64,000 nucleotides of DNA from Viscum album (taxonomy: Eukaryota; Streptophyta; Magnoliopsida; Santalales; Viscaceae): positions 1,351,240,356-1,351,304,355 of the forward strand of contig OY728128.1 of the NCBI GenBank assembly GCA_963277665.1, given 5' to 3'. A program made the translations under genes and the position numbers. This document shows positions 46,274 to 58,904 of the stretch, in pieces; within the stretch, counting starts at the first letter, position 1; every line of letters starts with the position of its first letter. The notes beneath the pieces are model-generated. The model was not told where the DNA came from and did no database searches. It was given only the letters and a program-made list of their open reading frames with translations.

Positions 46274-48354
46274 TGTAATGACCCGAATCTGGAGCCCTTC
46301 CACCGGTGCCCCATACCCGGTTCGCCACGTGACCTCAGGCGCATTTTCCAAAATGCTAGAGGATTCCAACTAGCAACGAGGGCCTTGGTAAGTTATTGGG
46401 GAAACTATGCCCTCATTTCGTAAGGTATACAAGGTAAGAAAACAACAGTCAATGGCGGAATCAGTAAACAAAATACAAACACTGAAACTAAACAGAGGAA
46501 GAAATGAAAACATAATGATAATGATAATGATGCAGCAGGTACAAGTATCTAAGGAAGGAAACAAACACAACAACATGCTGAAATACAACTGAAAACAAAG
46601 CACGAAAGTAACAACAACTCTAGAAGCATCGCAAGCCTAAGCTCGGTCCTATGCTCTCCAGCTCCAACTAGAAATCACGTACCCGAAGTAGAAGGTCCAC
46701 AATATATGTCCACACCTGAAACCATATAACCTATTTGGGCCGAAAAGCAGGACCCAAACAGGGTGTGAGACTAATCCCAGTAGGCAATCACCATGAGATC
46801 TGTGCCCTACTGTCAGTGAGTAACATAGAAAAAGTAAAGAAAATAAATGCAGCAGAGAAGAAAATGTACACTAAAGTAAAAAACCCTACCATACTCCATT
46901 CACAGTTATTTATTAGTTCTGTAAAATCATTTAGATATCAACCAAGGAACCTAGCAACAAATCTATACTCTGAAGGCAAGAAATTAATCACAACAGGTAG
47001 CTCAACAGTCTACCTAAACAACAAGCAGTACAAATCCAAACTTGTTCTTTGGCTTGGTGAACTCGTCACAACCAACCAACAAATAAAGCACTAACTCTCT
47101 AGGTGGCTCCTACTAGCAAACCCCTCTAATCAAGTAGACGTACAAAGGCACAGACACTCTGGGAAGCTCTCACCATTAATTCCCCTATGGTATTGCAATG
47201 AAATATATAGACTCTCCGAGGAAGAACTTACGTCTAATTCCCCCTATAGTCTCGCTATGTAACTAAGGACACTCTTAGGAAGCACAAAGTCCCATTACCA
47301 TAGGTCCTACGATCGATACTAATTATAACAGACTCTCTAGAGAATCCCTAATCGTCAATTCCCCCTTTAGTCTACCACACCAGGTTCACTCATCCCAGAG
47401 CAGTTAATTCATGTGTAATCGACTGTTAACAACCTAAGTAAGTTCAGAAAATACTTGGCTAATAGCTACAATGCCTTAACAAGCATATAAACAGCAGGCA
47501 ATTCATGCAATCAAGTCAACATGCATACTATAAATGTGCAAAAGGGTTGCCTCGTAGGCAAACCGTGCTAAATGGAAATCAACATCCAAAACAAGGGGAA
47601 ACACCCGTGGGGTGATCCTCAAACATGCTAACAAGCAATTATTAATCATCTAAAACCTCAATCATACAAGAAATCTAAGGCAGATAACAAAAAAGGACCA
47701 AAACCCTAACCCGAGATACCCGATACATGGGTATCCTGCACTTTTGCACCAAAAACTCAAGGACATTTAATGTAGGGAAACAAACCACCTACCTCGATCC
47801 TTGGTGATTGATATTCTTGACCCTAGGCCTATGAGTCGGCCTAGAATGGAGTAAATCTGCAAAAACGGCTAAAATGTTCAACCTCAGATAACTCTCACAA
47901 GAGATGGAATCAAGAAACATGGCCAAAGAAGAACCGAGAACTCACCGCTGCGATTCTATTGCACCCAACGAAGTTCGATTCGGAAAACCGGTGAAGAATC
48001 AGTGTCTCGGAGAAGAATCGGATCTCTAGCTTGCTCTGGACATAATTAGGTGGAGAAGAAGATGAAAATAGGGATTAGGCGCGACCCCGGTCCGATTAAT
48101 GAAATAAAAAGAAAAGTACACAGTGTGTACTTCTTGAGTACATAGCATGTAGTCCCATTTTCCGTATGGTGTATTAATCAGACTCCACCTCATCTCTACA
48201 CCTTGTGTGACTAGCCCGAACACGGCCAACACATGGCCTCGAGCGGAAGAAAATTACACGGCGTGTACTTACAAAATTTCCAGATTCTACTTTTTTTTCT
48301 CAAAAACGGCCAGAAAAGGGAAACATACCTAAAAAGAAGGTCTGAGTTCTTACA
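46274..48354 (-). repeat. 5' LTR of chromovirus B
   Basis: 2081 bp, TGTAATGACC to GTTCTTACA; nearly the same as 26600-28679. It carries one copy of the 22-bp palindrome unit and a plus-strand antisense frame of 119 codons (46735-47094) related to that in the other LTRs. Confidence 0.9.
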
Positions 48355-48910
48355 ATATTATATTTATTACATTATTATACCTTTTTTATTATGATATCAT
48401 ATATAATTTCTTACTTACCATTTTGTGGGGGATATGATAACATTTCTTGTGTGTATGGTGGACTACTGCCTCACAAAGTGACGTGAATCATTTGTATCTT
48501 ATACATTACATGTAAGGTAGTAAGGGAAATTTAATGAATATATGTGATATTTATAAAATAATCATAATTATTTAAATATAATATCACAACTAAATTCTTA
48601 TTTTCCAATTCATTGGAAAACAATAACATCACTCGTGCATACGTGTAGACTACCCCACATAGCGATGTGAAACAATATTAATATTTTTAAATGGATGGTA
48701 ATAGGGATGGATTTTATTATTTTAAATTATATATATAAGATAATAATTATTATTTAAAGGTTAATTATAATTTATTTTCCTTTTATTCCATCCACTGAGA
48801 AAAATGGAAACAATGTTCATGCATACATACGAATTACTGTCTCAATAAAAAGTATAATCCATTTTCTTTATCTAATATTTTTAGATTAATATAATTACAA
48901 ATATAATAAA
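48355..48910. repeat. ~187-bp satellite-like monomers, unit B copies
   Basis: Counterpart of 28680-29245. Cores lie near 48447, 48633 and 48818 with the same spacing. Confidence 0.75.
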
Positions 48911-50214
48911 TATATATTCTATTTATAGCATGTTTGATATTTTTTATCGAATCATGATCTATGTAAGAGGACATAAATTACAAATCCAAATACATACATG
49001 AAAAATGAAGCAATTATCACCTAAAATAGTGATTTTAAGAAAAAATGCTAATAAATGGGTAATAAAAGGATATTAGTAAATGATATATGGTTTGAAATAT
49101 ATTAATACTTTTAATTAATATATTTATAATAAAACTATATTTATTATATTGGAGGTCTGAGCATGTACAAAGGAAATCAGACCTAAGGTTATAGTTTATC
49201 ATCTCAATTTTACTTTCGTGACACATATTTCATATACACCACTTATAAAATTTTTATGGTTTATACATATCCCATTTATATGTTATATCATAAATATACT
49301 TATATTAATTAAACTAAAAGTTTAATTTTATTCTATTTCCTTCTTTGGGCTTATGATTCAAAAGTTACCAAAGTGGTATTGGATTATTTTACATTCTCAT
49401 CATTTGGCAGGATTGTTTATGATCAAATTTATGATGCTGAAATATTATGATATATCAATCAATAAACTAATTAATTTTACTCTTATGTGTCTATTCATGA
49501 AATTTTCAAGTAATAGTAGCATTTTACTCTCTTTGGCACTTAAAATGATTGTAAAAATGTTTTTGCGAAAATATGACTTTATTTCTCACTTTGGATGAAA
49601 ATACTTTTTATTCCGAAACAATGTATTCCAATTTTTCATTAAAAAATGTTTTGAACATTATAAAAAATATTTATTAATGATTTTTACAAATGTTTTAATT
49701 GTTATAGAATTTATTGAGAGGAATATTTATTTCATTTTCCAAATAATGTCAGTTTTTTCTTTTACTAAAAATGTGAAAGGAATATTTGTTTTAATCTGTA
49801 TGAACTAAGAATAATTTCCCACTATCATGAAAAATTAGTATTTTAAATATTATTTTATATGTTTTAAAATTTTATTTTTAAATAAAATTATTTTCAATTT
49901 TTTTTACAACTTTTAGTTTTAATAAGTTTATTTTACAATTGAACAGGTTATTTTCCTCAAGACCATTTTTAAGGATATTTTTATTTTATTGCTTTTCATC
50001 AATGAAATCATCCCTTTATTATACTTATGATAAACTAGGGATACGTTGTATTGATATAATCCTAATTATTTATTTTTTATGGTTTATGATTAGTATAATT
50101 ATGGATATACAATTTTATTACCATTCACCACATTACTATGGATAGTTTATGATTATATTTATTTGATTGGTGTATGTATTAAAATTTTTTAGGTTAGTTT
50201 TTAAATATAAACTT
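48911..50214. other. AT-rich DNA, no gene (unit B)
   Basis: Counterpart of 29246-30544. The long AT-rich frame of unit A is shortened here, arguing against coding function. Confidence 0.5.
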
Positions 50215-50925
50215 TTAGGTTGATTAATTTTCACTCCTTTCATATAAAAAAATGCATTGGAATTATGAAGTGATGGATGGGGAAAATAATTTTATATCAC
50301 CTTGATGCATCAACAGGTGTCATGAGATAAATTAGTTGGCCAAATTAAATGGGTTTTTACACATATATTTAAACTATATTTTGAATGGACTTGAAATCAT
50401 GAATCATATGTTTATAATTATTTATTACATCATTATGAAATTATTTACTGTTCTTCCATGTGATTATTCTACTATTTATAATATCCATGGTTATGTTTCA
50501 AGCTCATTTTATTATTTATATGGAATTATTTGATCATCATTTATTCCTAAAATATTATTCTTCATGTTCAAGTTATTGATTAAATGGAATGTGTTTATTT
50601 ATTTACCTTCCTATAATAATTATTTTTTATACATGATAGCCTCTTTTATAATCATACCATTCCGGATCATTACTACTCCCTCTTTCTTATGCTTCTTTTC
50701 CCCAGGATGCTAGGATGTGTTTTCTGATTGATATATAGAGTTATGATAGAAGTAATAAATATGACATCAAATAAAATACTTTTTTATATTTTATGTTTTA
50801 AAATTTATGTGAAATTAAAGTATTTATCTATTTTACCAAGACTACTAAACTAGTCAGTCTTTTAGGATGTGATTCCTTATATCTTATGCTAATGTAATAA
50901 AGTAACCATCGACTTTGGGATACTG
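50215..50925. repeat. AT-rich dispersed repeat, copy 3
   Basis: Counterpart of 30545-31245 and more distantly of 15-730. Confidence 0.75.
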
Positions 50926-53084
50926 GGGTAGGGGTATTTGGCTTATTAGTTGAATGTTATTGAAAAATTTTTACTATAAAAATATATATTATAAAATTAA
51001 ATTAATCATTTTAAAATACTATGTTGAATTTTAAAAATCAATGTATAAGATTTCATAAAATTTAGTAATATTTTTTTGAAAAATATTTTTTGTATGTTTT
51101 ATTAATTATGTTTGAACATTGGGATATTATAATATATATCTATTTCACCATAAAAAATACTTTTTTTGACAAATAATAATATTTTTAATATCATTAGAAT
51201 AAAAAAGGATAATTTTTTCTTTTATATAAACTTTATGCTTAAAAAAAATTTATCTTAAAAACAAGTTTCTGGGCATTATATGCGCTAACAATTAGATTAA
51301 TTTTTCTACACGTAGAAAGTTAATTTGATAAATTATTCTTATATTTGAGATTAAAATTTTATTATTATTTAATATGATCAATTTTTTAGATATAAAATTT
51401 ATAATATTATGATTAATGATAATTACCATGATATTAGTGATAAAATTATTTTAAAATTATTATTTTATTAATATCCTAGAATTTATTTCAAATAAATTCA
51501 ATTAAATTAATTAAAATAATTAATATAATATGATTTATAAACACATAAATAAATATATTAACAATCATTTAATTTTTAATCAATAAAAATATTATTAAAA
51601 ATTCATAATGGTCAAAATATCATTTTTATTCAAAAATAATTTTTCTACACATTATATATTTTAATTTAAAAGTTTTTTTTATAATACTATATTATTTAAT
51701 TATATTAAATTGAGGCTAAATTTAGTTCCATAAAACCCAAATTTAGTTATATGGGTTATTTTATATGTTTAATAAAACACAAAATCGCTTATATAAAAAC
51801 CAGTTAACTAGATTTATAGTAAAAGAGTAAAATATAAACAATTAATGGTAAAATACCTATAACATGTTTAAAAAATGTATGAAAATCCTTGGTTGAATAT
51901 TTATAGACCCAAATATACACCAAAGTCAATTATTTTTAAAATTTGGAGCCATTTGCCTTGGAATAGTGTCATGTAATAATTAAAATATAAAAGGTGTTTC
52001 CAACATTTTCCTTTTACTCTCTTGTAAAAGGGGATCACTAAAACTCTTTCAAACATACACCTAACATTAAAATATTTGTTGAAAATATACCCAAATATCC
52101 TATAATTTTATTCAATCACAAGTTCTTATTTCTCTATCCATCCTTGGTTAGTCTAATCCCTTTATTTGTAAAGACACTTTAAAGAGAAAGTTCAAGGTCC
52201 CAAAGTGTGCATCACTTAATCATTATCATTTTTACTTAAATATTTGTACACCAAAACCCCCTAAAAATTTCTATATAATGAAATTAGTATCAATATTATA
52301 CTAATATTTTGTTATATTAGTGTTAAAATAATTATTTATTCATTTCCACACACTAAGAAAAACAAAAGAACATCGCTAGTGTGTTTTCACGGACTACCGC
52401 CTCCTTGAATCGACACCATTTTTTTAATTACCACCTTTAATGAATGGTATTAATGGTGGTATGATCCACCTTCAAGGTGTCGCGTGTTGCGGGTGATGTG
52501 GATATGGCACGAAGAGGATCATCACCAATCCCTTCTTCCATTGGGATGATTTCTCATCGAATTTACCATTCCTTTGTTTCGACCTATTCAACGTCATTAT
52601 ACTTTAAAGAAGGTTGAATTTACCTTGTGGGGAACGGTTGGTCCCAACGAATGATTGTATGGGGGTCAAGCACTCATTCAATCAATCATTCTTGGATATA
52701 ACTTCCTCATATGGTCTCTAACAATTTTATTTGTGGAGCCAAGAATGACCAACAACCCTGATATCTATGATTCATGGACTTTCTTTCCAAAGCCAAGAAC
52801 TCGTTGGCTAACGATTTGGCCAACAACACTTGAGGACTCTATTGGTTGAGAGGATGGGAATTCAGGATCTCCGTACTCTTTTAGGGGAGGATTTTTACCT
52901 ATTATGGGACTCTCATATAGATTTAAGTCATGTTAATATGTTTGTGAATCCTTAGTTCATTCACGAAGAGTGTGTCCACAGGCTACCCTTGGTTTGTAAG
53001 ATCGTTGTAAGCATGAATATGTTTGATGCCACAGAGGTGATGCTGAATTAGAAATATTGTAAGGAGTTCTAGAGGTTATTGTCA
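50926..53084. other. AT-rich block and isolated monomer core (unit B)
   Basis: Counterpart of 31246-33412. The isolated satellite-like core (TAGTGTGTTTTCACGGACTAC) is near 52377-52397. No gene. Confidence 0.45.
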
Positions 53085-53480
53085 TCCAGGGGGGATGGAA
53101 GTTGACTTGATATTGGGATCAGGCCTACAAGAAAGGCTTACTATGTATCCTCGGGAGAGGAATCAGAACCTACATAGTTCAGAATGTGTTGGGCTTACAC
53201 ATGGGAAACACCTGTTTGATGGAAAAGAATGGGTGGCCCCTTTATTGGAGGGCACCCTGTCGAGCTGAGGCATTCTGGTAAGCGTCCTATGTATCCTGAT
53301 TTGATCAATAATCAAAGTTCTCATAGTTCATATGATGTGATGGGATTATGCATGGAAGCTACCCAATTGAGTGGTTCATGGTTGGGTGGACCATTTATGG
53401 ATGGGCACCCCTTTTAGATCGGGCCTTCTGGTAGGCATCCCATGTATCCTAATTTGATTAGGAATCATAGTTCTCATAGT
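53085..53480. repeat. ~153-bp tandem module, unit B copies
   Basis: Counterpart of 33413-33815. A TAG at about 53416 cuts the reading frame that is open in unit A, so that frame is not conserved. Confidence 0.75.
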
Positions 53481-55999
53481 TCAGTTCATGTTCTGATATT
53501 GTAATCCTCATAAACTTGTAATCCCTTGTGAGTCATGATCGGTGTGAGAAACATGAGTATTTTAAATATTCAACAATGCACATGCCTCTTCCCCTACTGG
53601 TGGGGAAGGTAGATCATGCGGAAAAAGAGGTTGGGGAAACTGTGGGTGAGGGCACCAAGCGATGAACCATTCAATGTGAAATTACATTAAAGTTTATGCG
53701 ACCCGACCTTGGAGTATTGGGTACTTACCTCAGCGGGAGGTCCCTATAGCATATTCTAGGAAGGGGAGGAGTTTCGTCCTCATCAGATGGGGGAGTAAAC
53801 ATAACCACTTTGACTGATCAATATTCCTCATTAAATGGAAAAGCAAGTGATCACCCCTAATACTAAGAACGGGGATGTTCACGTCAGTATCCCAAGGTTG
53901 GACTCTGGGTTACCATGGTAATATATCCTTACATGCATTCCCGAAGCCCACACCTTTGTTGAGAGGGCCTTCATGGCTCCGCTTACCATGAGTTTGTAGA
54001 CTCAATGGGACGCGTTGATGAACCCGATGTACTGATCATACGGGTTCGGTGACTTTGGAGGAGTCTTTGGACTGACGCCGGAGAACTGGTTAGAGGAGGT
54101 ATTGTGGAGGATTGGATGGTAATAGAGGGGTGAGGTTGGAACTAGAGAGAATAATACCTGAAAACACCACATTCCACGTACTGGTTTCACATTCGGGATG
54201 GGGAAGGATCCGCATACCATAGTGGTATACAGGAAGAAGGGCCATTAGCATACCAGTGTGGTACATGGGCATGGGTATCACTAACCGCGTACCAAAGTGG
54301 TATGTGGATCACTGTGTCGCTTTGGGTTACATCCACGTCCGGATTGTATACGCACCACTAGATTTAGTCTATGTAGCGGTATGCTACACGGAGTGCCATA
54401 TTGAAGGACGGTCGGGGGAATTACCATTCATGGGAAATTAATCTGAGAGAAGTATTTGGTTCATGTTTCACTAGTTTGGTTCACGATTCTTAATATTATT
54501 ATTCAATTCCCCATTTTTATGGTTCACGACCGGCTGTACTAGCAGAAGAAGTGGTTTGCGGTTTGTACTTCGCTGATGAAACAAGATGGAAGTTGGAGTG
54601 CAACCTTTGAGTTTTCCTCAAGATTTAATTTCCCATCCTCCCTTATATACATCTATTTCTTCCTCTTTGTTGCGCTCCTTTTATAGAACATCATAGGGAT
54701 CATATCTATAGGGCACACAACACCATTTGTGAAGGCCCATTGAAGCAATTTTCAAACCCGCAGAAGACTCGGTCAACTAGGGTTTGCAGAGACATTGGAT
54801 TGCGATAATGGTTCGCAGAACCCTTATTGTCTACTTAATCTACAAACTGAGGGGTTCACGGCATGATATATGATTGTTCTTCCATGCATAACTCCTCCGG
54901 TTTACGCGGTTCACGGTTTTCCCTGCTCGCTAGCCATTGTTTTGTGGGCCAGCAGTTCGCAGAGCATTCCACATACCTGGTGGTTCTCGATCCATCTTCT
55001 TTATGTATGTTTCTTGGTGATGGTACGAAGAGCTTTTAAAAAATTGAATTAATTCAAGTTCCTCCAAATAAATACAACTCAATTTGATTCCCTTCTCCAT
55101 GATAGACTTATAGAAGTTCTTAGTTCCTTATACAAAGTGATCTCGGGGGTATTGCTTCTCCTTAGCAGAATTTTAAGGACCCTAAAAATGCCCCCATTAG
55201 AATGGTATCCATTCAGAATGAAAAGGGGACTATTCATATGTAGAAGTGTTATTGAACTAAAATGGTTCATGGTTTAACAGGTAGATCCAGTAGGAGGGTA
55301 CCCCACCTATATATAAGGGCCCATGTAATTTTTCTTTTACATTTTCTCGCAGAGAAATGCGATCATGATTTCCTAGCTTCCTTCACTTTTGCGTACCATG
55401 ATCCTTATGAAAAAAACATTCATGAACTGTTCTGTACGTTTCACAAACCAATTTTCTCATCATTTCCCCATCCGCGTACAATCAGTAAAATTAGATAACC
55501 GAATAAAGAACTATTTTTTCCTAAGCCATGGGACGCCGTGAGTGTAGTTCGACTATTACTGAGGTTTTATGGAACACCTCATGAAATTTTGTGCCTTTTT
55601 CATTATAACCATAATTTATTCCTAATCCTGCTTGGTACAGTCTTAGAGGGTATAACTTGGATTTTTCTTAGGCCACCCTTTGTGGGTTTTTGACCTAACA
55701 ATCTTTTTGCCTTTTCTGATGGCTCAATGCATTTTTTAGAAAACTGATACTCGACTTTTACCCATAGGTTCCTTTGGAAGATTTTCCCTCTGGAAATCAT
55801 AATGTCTCTTCTTTCTCTGGTAGTCCATAGTCCTACCATCCAATCTTATTACTGATGTTTTAGGTCGAAAAACTTTGACCAAATTTAACGGGGTAAGTCC
55901 CCAACTCAGGACCGTTAGTCGAGAATGTTCTAGTATCCTTAATACACAAGATGAGGATTTTTCTTGATCTTGGATTTATGGATTATGGAGATGCATGAG
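53481..55999. other. Tat-like LTR/UTR region, unit B
   Basis: Counterpart of 33816-36335. It holds the palindrome cluster (from 54212), the minus-strand TATA candidate CTATAAAAGGAG (54675-54686) and the plus-strand CCTATATATAAGG (55306-55318). No gene. Confidence 0.5.
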
Positions 56000-56700
56000 G
56001 CTCAAGAGCCGCATTAGTTGTACAGAGGTAGGAAAAGAATCTCCTAGGGACAAATTTTCCTTTGAATAATGACCATTTTTGTGGGCGACATATGCAGAGC
56101 CAGAGGGGAATGATATGCAAAGTCACGAAAAGGAGTCCATAGGACACTGGCCTTCTATTCCTGATGTCCTTGTAAGATTTTTGACATTTTGGGTTTATCT
56201 TGATGTCAGGAGACATAATAGGTGGCTGGCTTGAGTAGTGTTGTTTGAGAATGTTAGGAACATTCACATCAGCCTTGAATGGGAAATTTCTCCAAAATGT
56301 TTCTTACTTGTGTGAGGGAGAGATGGAAAGTGGAAGTTCAGTAAAGAGTCTTTTCTATGTCTGGGGAACTTGGGAAGAAGGAGGTACATAAGCCATCATC
56401 CAAGCGTTTTCTGAATCTTGGGGTGTGACATGACGCGAATGTCATTTGAGTGTACAGAGGCTATAAAAGACTCTCTTAGGGACAAATTTACCTTTGATTG
56501 ATGTCCATTTTTGTGGGTGACATATGGAGAGCCACCAGGGCATGATATGCATAGTCTCGAAAATTTTTCCCCATGAAACTGGCCTCCTGCCTCTGATGGC
56601 CTTTGAGGATTATAGAGATTGGGAAATTTCTGAATATAGTGTGTGACCTTCGACCAGGGGTGTCTCTAATCACAAGTGGATGATTTTTAACTGAACTTCT
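56000..56700. repeat. ~455-bp degenerate tandem repeat, unit B
   Basis: Counterpart of 36336-37060, with units near 56002 and 56455. Confidence 0.8.
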
Positions 56701-56934
56701 TTGGGAAACATGGAAACAAGCAGGGACACTCTTCCTTTTAATGAAGATCAACTTCATGCATGCGGATAAGATATCTTTTTAGAAACCTCAAAAAATACCA
56801 AAGGTGAATCAGGCCCATATGTTCCGATATATCTAGGATGTGTGGAAGGGGGAAAGTATAAACCATTACTCTGAGGGCACTTGAATCAAGAGGGGTGGAA
56901 TGAGGCTTGGAATCTATTGGGCATACTAATATAG

Positions 56935-57225
56935 GAGAGGACTCTCCTAGGGAAGAATTTTCCTTTAATTGATGGCCATTTTTGTGGGTGACGTATGCAT
57001 AGCCACCGGGGTATGATATGAATAGTTAATCAAAGATGTCCGTAGGACACTGGCCTTCCATCCCAGATAAACTTGGATGGTTATGGGGATTCAATATCAC
57101 TTAAATCATGGAGTTTGGAATAGGTAATGGGTATACCAGGACATATTGGGGACATTTGGGCTATGATTTACTCATGGAATGGTGTCCCTTATGTAGGTCT
57201 AACCCATACGCTGGGTGAGGTATTC
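56935..57225. repeat. ~455-bp family repeat, third unit
   Basis: GGACTCTCCTAGGG, CCATTTTTGTGGGTGACGTATG, GGGGTATGATATGAATAG and GGACACTGGCCTTCC follow the order seen at 36341 and 36795. It begins right at the end of the duplicated unit, showing that the breakpoint cut a pre-existing repeat array. Confidence 0.8.
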
Positions 57226-57504
57226 TTTCTACCTTTAGGAAAACCAGTCGTTTTCTATCACATGGCCAGGACACAGGGTTCCTCTCAGGGGAGGAAACCA
57301 TGAATTTCCTTCTAGGGTCATGCTCTTAGGACCAAATTCCGAGGATATTTTTTCAAAATGCCATAGAGGATCTCTTTCTAAGATCCTAAAGCTCACGTGA
57401 GATTTTCTTAGTGTGAGAAACAAGGGATCACAAGGGTTTCATTTCACCATCTAGGAATAGTGAATTCAATATTATGGGGTATTTTTAGGCTACAGACACT
57501 ACTT
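57226..57504. other. Untranslated region, no gene
   Basis: Contains one TTAGTGTGAGAAACAAGGGA phrase (about 57409) that recurs near 58392, 58712 and 33876. Confidence 0.4.
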
Positions 57505-57700
57505 TTAATTTTAGCATAGTGCGGTGAGGATGATTTCATCTTTGCAGTTTAACATCGTTCGGTGAGGACGATTTTGTCCTCGTAGTTTAACATCATGAAG
57601 TGAGGATGATTTGTGCCTTACAGTATAACATCGTGCAGTGAGGACTATTTTGGCCTTGTAGTTTAACGCCATGCGATGAAAATTTTTTTGGCCTTCGAGA
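57505..57700. repeat. 37-bp hairpin-forming tandem repeat, five units
   Basis: Units start near 57514, 57549, 57586, 57624 and 57661, each like TTTAACATCGTGCGGTGAGG then ACGATTTTGTCCTCGTAG. The second contains GAGGAC-GATTTT-GTCCTC, a perfect 6-bp stem. Confidence 0.8.
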
Positions 57701-57849
57701 GGTCTTCAAAAGTTTCAGGTTAATTACAGTCAGGTTGTTCCGGTGTTACTTAGATGTGAGTGATGATAGAAGGTGTAAACCATAGTCTTAGGGGAAACTT
57801 GAATTAGGAGGGATGACATGGGTCTTGAAATCCATTAGGCGTACTAAGG

Positions 57850-58115
57850 TATGAGAGCAATCTTTTGGGGGATGAATTTTCCTTTGACCGATGGCCATTT
57901 TTGTGGGTGACGTATGCAAAGCCACCGGGGCATGATATGCATAGCCAATCGAAGGTGTCCATAGGACACTGGCCTTCCATCCCAGATAGCTTTGAAAGAT
58001 AGTGAGGTTCCATGTTTACCCAAGGTATGGAGTGTGAAAAATGGGAAAGGTGTGCCTCATAATGTAAGAATAATGAGACCATGATTAACCATGACATTCA
58101 TAGAGCTTCCACATA
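57850..58115. repeat. ~455-bp family repeat, fourth unit
   Basis: GATGAATTTTCCTTTGACCG, CCATTTTTGTGGGTGACGTATG, GGGGCATGATATGCATAG and GGACACTGGCCTTCC. It lies about 915 bp, two periods, from the previous unit. Confidence 0.75.
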
Positions 58116-58369
58116 GGTCCAACCAATGCATGGGGAAAAGGGGAATTTTTTTTCTGGTGGCTAGGCTAGGATGCCGAATTCGATCATTACTACGTATTCT
58201 GAGAGAGAAGTAATCAAGACACACTTAGTTATAGTTGTTCCCTATAAAAATATATTTGACGTGTTAGGGACAATTAAGAGAATTTTGGTTTTACTTGATA
58301 TGGGTTCCAGGACTTCCATACTCCTCTATGGTTTACTTGCGTAAGAGAATACATACCACTGGTCCTAAT

Positions 58370-58870
58370 CTAACTTGAGTTATGCTCATTGTGAGAAACA
58401 AGGAGTGGTAACAGAGTATCCTTTGCAAGTGTGAGGAAGCATAGAATATGATGGTGGCCTTTTCATTATCTTTCCCTATGGGACTGGTCTATGATCGAAG
58501 ATCGAGGCATTTCTACGTATCCAATGAGGGAAAGAATCAATCTGTACGTAGTTCATTGTGTGCCCCGTACTAGTTTGGATTTGTCAAACGGGTAGGGTCA
58601 TTTTCATTCTACCCATCATGGTTTTCATATATACTATGATTCCCTATATTGTAATTTCTTAGGAGAATCCTTATAACCATTCCTAAGCTCATGGTAGTTG
58701 TACTCAGTGTGAGAAATGAGGAGTGATAAGGCTCTTATTTATGAATATGGGTAGATAAGAGGCATTGGAGGAATTTTTTTATTTATGGGGGTTAGTCCAG
58801 GATAGAATATCAAGGCATCAAAATGTATCCTGTGAGGGCAGGAATCAAGCTATAAGTAGTTCTGTAAAAG
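58370..58870. repeat. ~320-bp repeat module, two units
   Basis: GTGTGAGAAACAAGGAGTGGTA near 58390 and GTGTGAGAAATGAGGAGTGATA near 58710 are each followed by a TACGTATCC or AATGTATCC box and AGTAGTTC. Related to the module at 33413-33900. Confidence 0.65.
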
Positions 58871-58904
58871 ATCATGCAATTTATTGTCATGAAAGTAAGA
58901 AGTT

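Larger units (their letters stand above)
37968..48354 (-). mobile_element. Ty3/gypsy chromovirus (Tekay/Del type), copy B
   Basis: 10.39 kb, the duplicate of 18318-28679 with the same structure and orientation. It shares most stop codons with copy A but keeps the RNase H frame, the first integrase Asp and several Gln codons that copy A lost. Flanks read CTATG (37963-37967) and ATATT (48355-48359). It arose by segmental duplication, not by a second insertion, because the flanking DNA is duplicated as well. Confidence 0.92.
37270..56934. repeat. Tandem segmental duplication, unit B (~19.66 kb)
   Basis: Second copy of 17619-37269. It ends at TACTAATATAG (56924-56934); the sequence then continues AGGAGAGGAC instead of repeating TGAATTG. 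The right-hand unique flank continues the same repeat-rich Tat-like DNA that is cut off at 37269 in unit A, so unit B keeps the native right junction and unit A the native left one. Confidence 0.95.

Noticed and set aside
17619..56934. Two independent chromovirus insertions
   Set aside because: Flanking satellite, AT-rich block and Tat-like DNA are duplicated collinearly, so one insertion followed by segmental duplication is simpler.
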